From Dehalococcoidia bacterium LH_S1 (GTDB lineage: Bacteria; Chloroflexota; Dehalococcoidia; SZUA-161; SpSt-899): a stretch of DNA of 7,529 nt. The notes below the pieces were generated by a model that saw only the letters and a program-made list of their open reading frames with translations, was not told the origin of the DNA and ran no database searches. Shown here one piece after another: positions 7,165 through 7,529 of this stretch. The stretch spans positions 1 through 7,529 of the forward strand of contig JAGXOF010000044.1 in assembly GCA_023660035.1 (NCBI GenBank), written 5' to 3'. Both the position numbers and the translations under genes were made by a program. Every line of letters starts with the position of its first letter. The stretch's first letter is position 1.

Positions 7165-7228
7165 CTCAGCACTCAGCGCTCTGCCTAACCCTATATAAAA
7201 ACTGACCTGCCGTTCGCTGAGAATTGAG
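7165..7228. repeat. Imperfect inverted repeat in the acpP leader
   Basis: Arms CTCAGCACTCAGCG (7165-7178) and CGCTGAGAATTGAG (7215-7228) are complementary at 11 of 14 positions, with a 36-base loop. The element lies between the promoter candidate and the acpP ribosome site, so it would be in the 5' leader RNA. Its CTGAG/TTGAG content recalls the repeat at 6150-6250, but it is shorter and lacks a convincing 9-base period. It could be a leader hairpin, a decayed copy of the same repeat, or chance. Confidence 0.4.
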
Positions 7229-7239
7229 CATTCGAAATC

Positions 7240-7268
7240 ATTATACCAAAAACCTAACCATGTATCAC
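7240..7268 (-). promoter_or_regulatory. Candidate extended -10 sigma-70 promoter for acpP
   Basis: On the minus strand a perfect TATAAT at 7240-7245 is preceded by TGG, giving the extended -10 form TGnTATAAT. Seventeen bases further upstream GTGATA (7263-7268) matches the -35 consensus TTGACA at four of six positions and overlaps the 3' end of nusB. Transcription would start near 7233 and give a leader of about 100 bases before acpP. Based on consensus only. Confidence 0.5.
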
Positions 7269-7529
7269 TATTCCACTTACCGAGCCCAAAACCCCATTAA
7301 TGAATCTGGGGGAACTGTCACTACCAAATGTCTTAGCAAGCTCCACTGCCTCATTTATCACAGCCTTAACAGGGACCTTGGCTTCTATCTTTATCTCGAA
7401 GATGGCCAGCCGCAACAAATTCCTGTCTACCGCGGAGACTTGTTCCACAGGAAAACTTGGTGCAAACCTTTGTATGATCTTATCAAGCTCCTCCTTGTTA
7501 TCTATCACTCCCTTCACCAATTCCTCAGC
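7254..7529 (-). CDS. nusB: Transcription antitermination factor NusB, C-terminal part
   Basis: NusB binds boxA RNA together with NusE (ribosomal protein S10) and supports antitermination during rRNA transcription. The visible 91 residues are the C-terminal two thirds of an all-helical protein of about 130-150 residues. They begin AEELVKGVIDNKEELDKII, continue FPVEQVSAVDRNLLRLAIFEI and INEAVELAKTFGSDSSPRFINGVLG, and match the family block by block. The frame is open to the window edge, so the gene is cut there. The TTG at 7518-7520 lies inside the conserved AEELVKGV helix and is not the start. The stop is TAG at 7254-7256. The gene is followed at 122 bases by acpP on the same strand. Confidence 0.95.
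   Translation of the reverse strand, partial: AEELVKGVIDNKEELDKIIQRFAPSFPVEQVSAVDRNLLRLAIFEIKIEAKVPVKAVINEAVELAKTFGSDSSPRFINGVLGSVSGIVIHG

Noticed and set aside
7518..7520. TTG as the start of nusB
   Set aside because: It falls inside the conserved helix, and the frame continues to the window edge with matching residues.
1..7529. A new defence, mobile or biosynthetic system
   Set aside because: No transposase, integrase, CRISPR-like array, toxin-antitoxin pair or unknown multi-gene cassette; all intact genes belong to well-known families.

Overview
The window holds a bacterial chromosomal segment made mostly of housekeeping genes. The style (FtsK with four or five N-terminal membrane segments and a charged insertion, a fused AccD-AccA protein, a Fe-S family 4 uracil-DNA glycosylase, degenerate TTGAGTT-type intergenic repeats) suggests an uncultured member of the Chloroflexota, perhaps Dehalococcoidia-like. 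That placement is inference from pattern recognition and has not been tested by a search.

Layout, left to right. Bases 1-1619 (+) carry adenine deaminase, cut by the left window edge. Everything else lies on the minus strand and reads leftward as one co-directional series: nusB (cut by the right edge, 7254-7529), acpP (6871-7131), a family 4 uracil-DNA glycosylase (6248-6856), ftsK/spoIIIE (3854-6121), fused accDA (1997-3838), and finally a small cupin gene (1626-2000) interrupted by an in-frame TGA. The deaminase and the cupin remnant converge with only six bases between them, so almost nothing in the window is non-coding. The two real gaps are 7132-7253 (upstream of acpP, with an extended -10 promoter candidate and an imperfect inverted repeat) and 6122-6247 (between the glycosylase and ftsK, filled by a degenerate inverted repeat built from 9-bp units).

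How the genes relate: acpP and accDA both serve fatty acid synthesis (acyl carrier, and the carboxyltransferase that makes malonyl-CoA). ftsK moves chromosome ends at division, the glycosylase removes uracil from DNA, and nusB acts in rRNA transcription antitermination. Adenine deaminase is purine salvage on the opposite strand and is probably a separate transcription unit.

I see no new multi-gene defence or mobile system here. The most noteworthy observation is the broken cupin gene: the TGA falls exactly on the glycine of the cupin motif PxGxxH, and the frame continues cleanly for another 31 conserved-looking codons beyond it. The second is the 9-bp-periodic inverted repeat, which begins with the TAG stop codon of the glycosylase gene.
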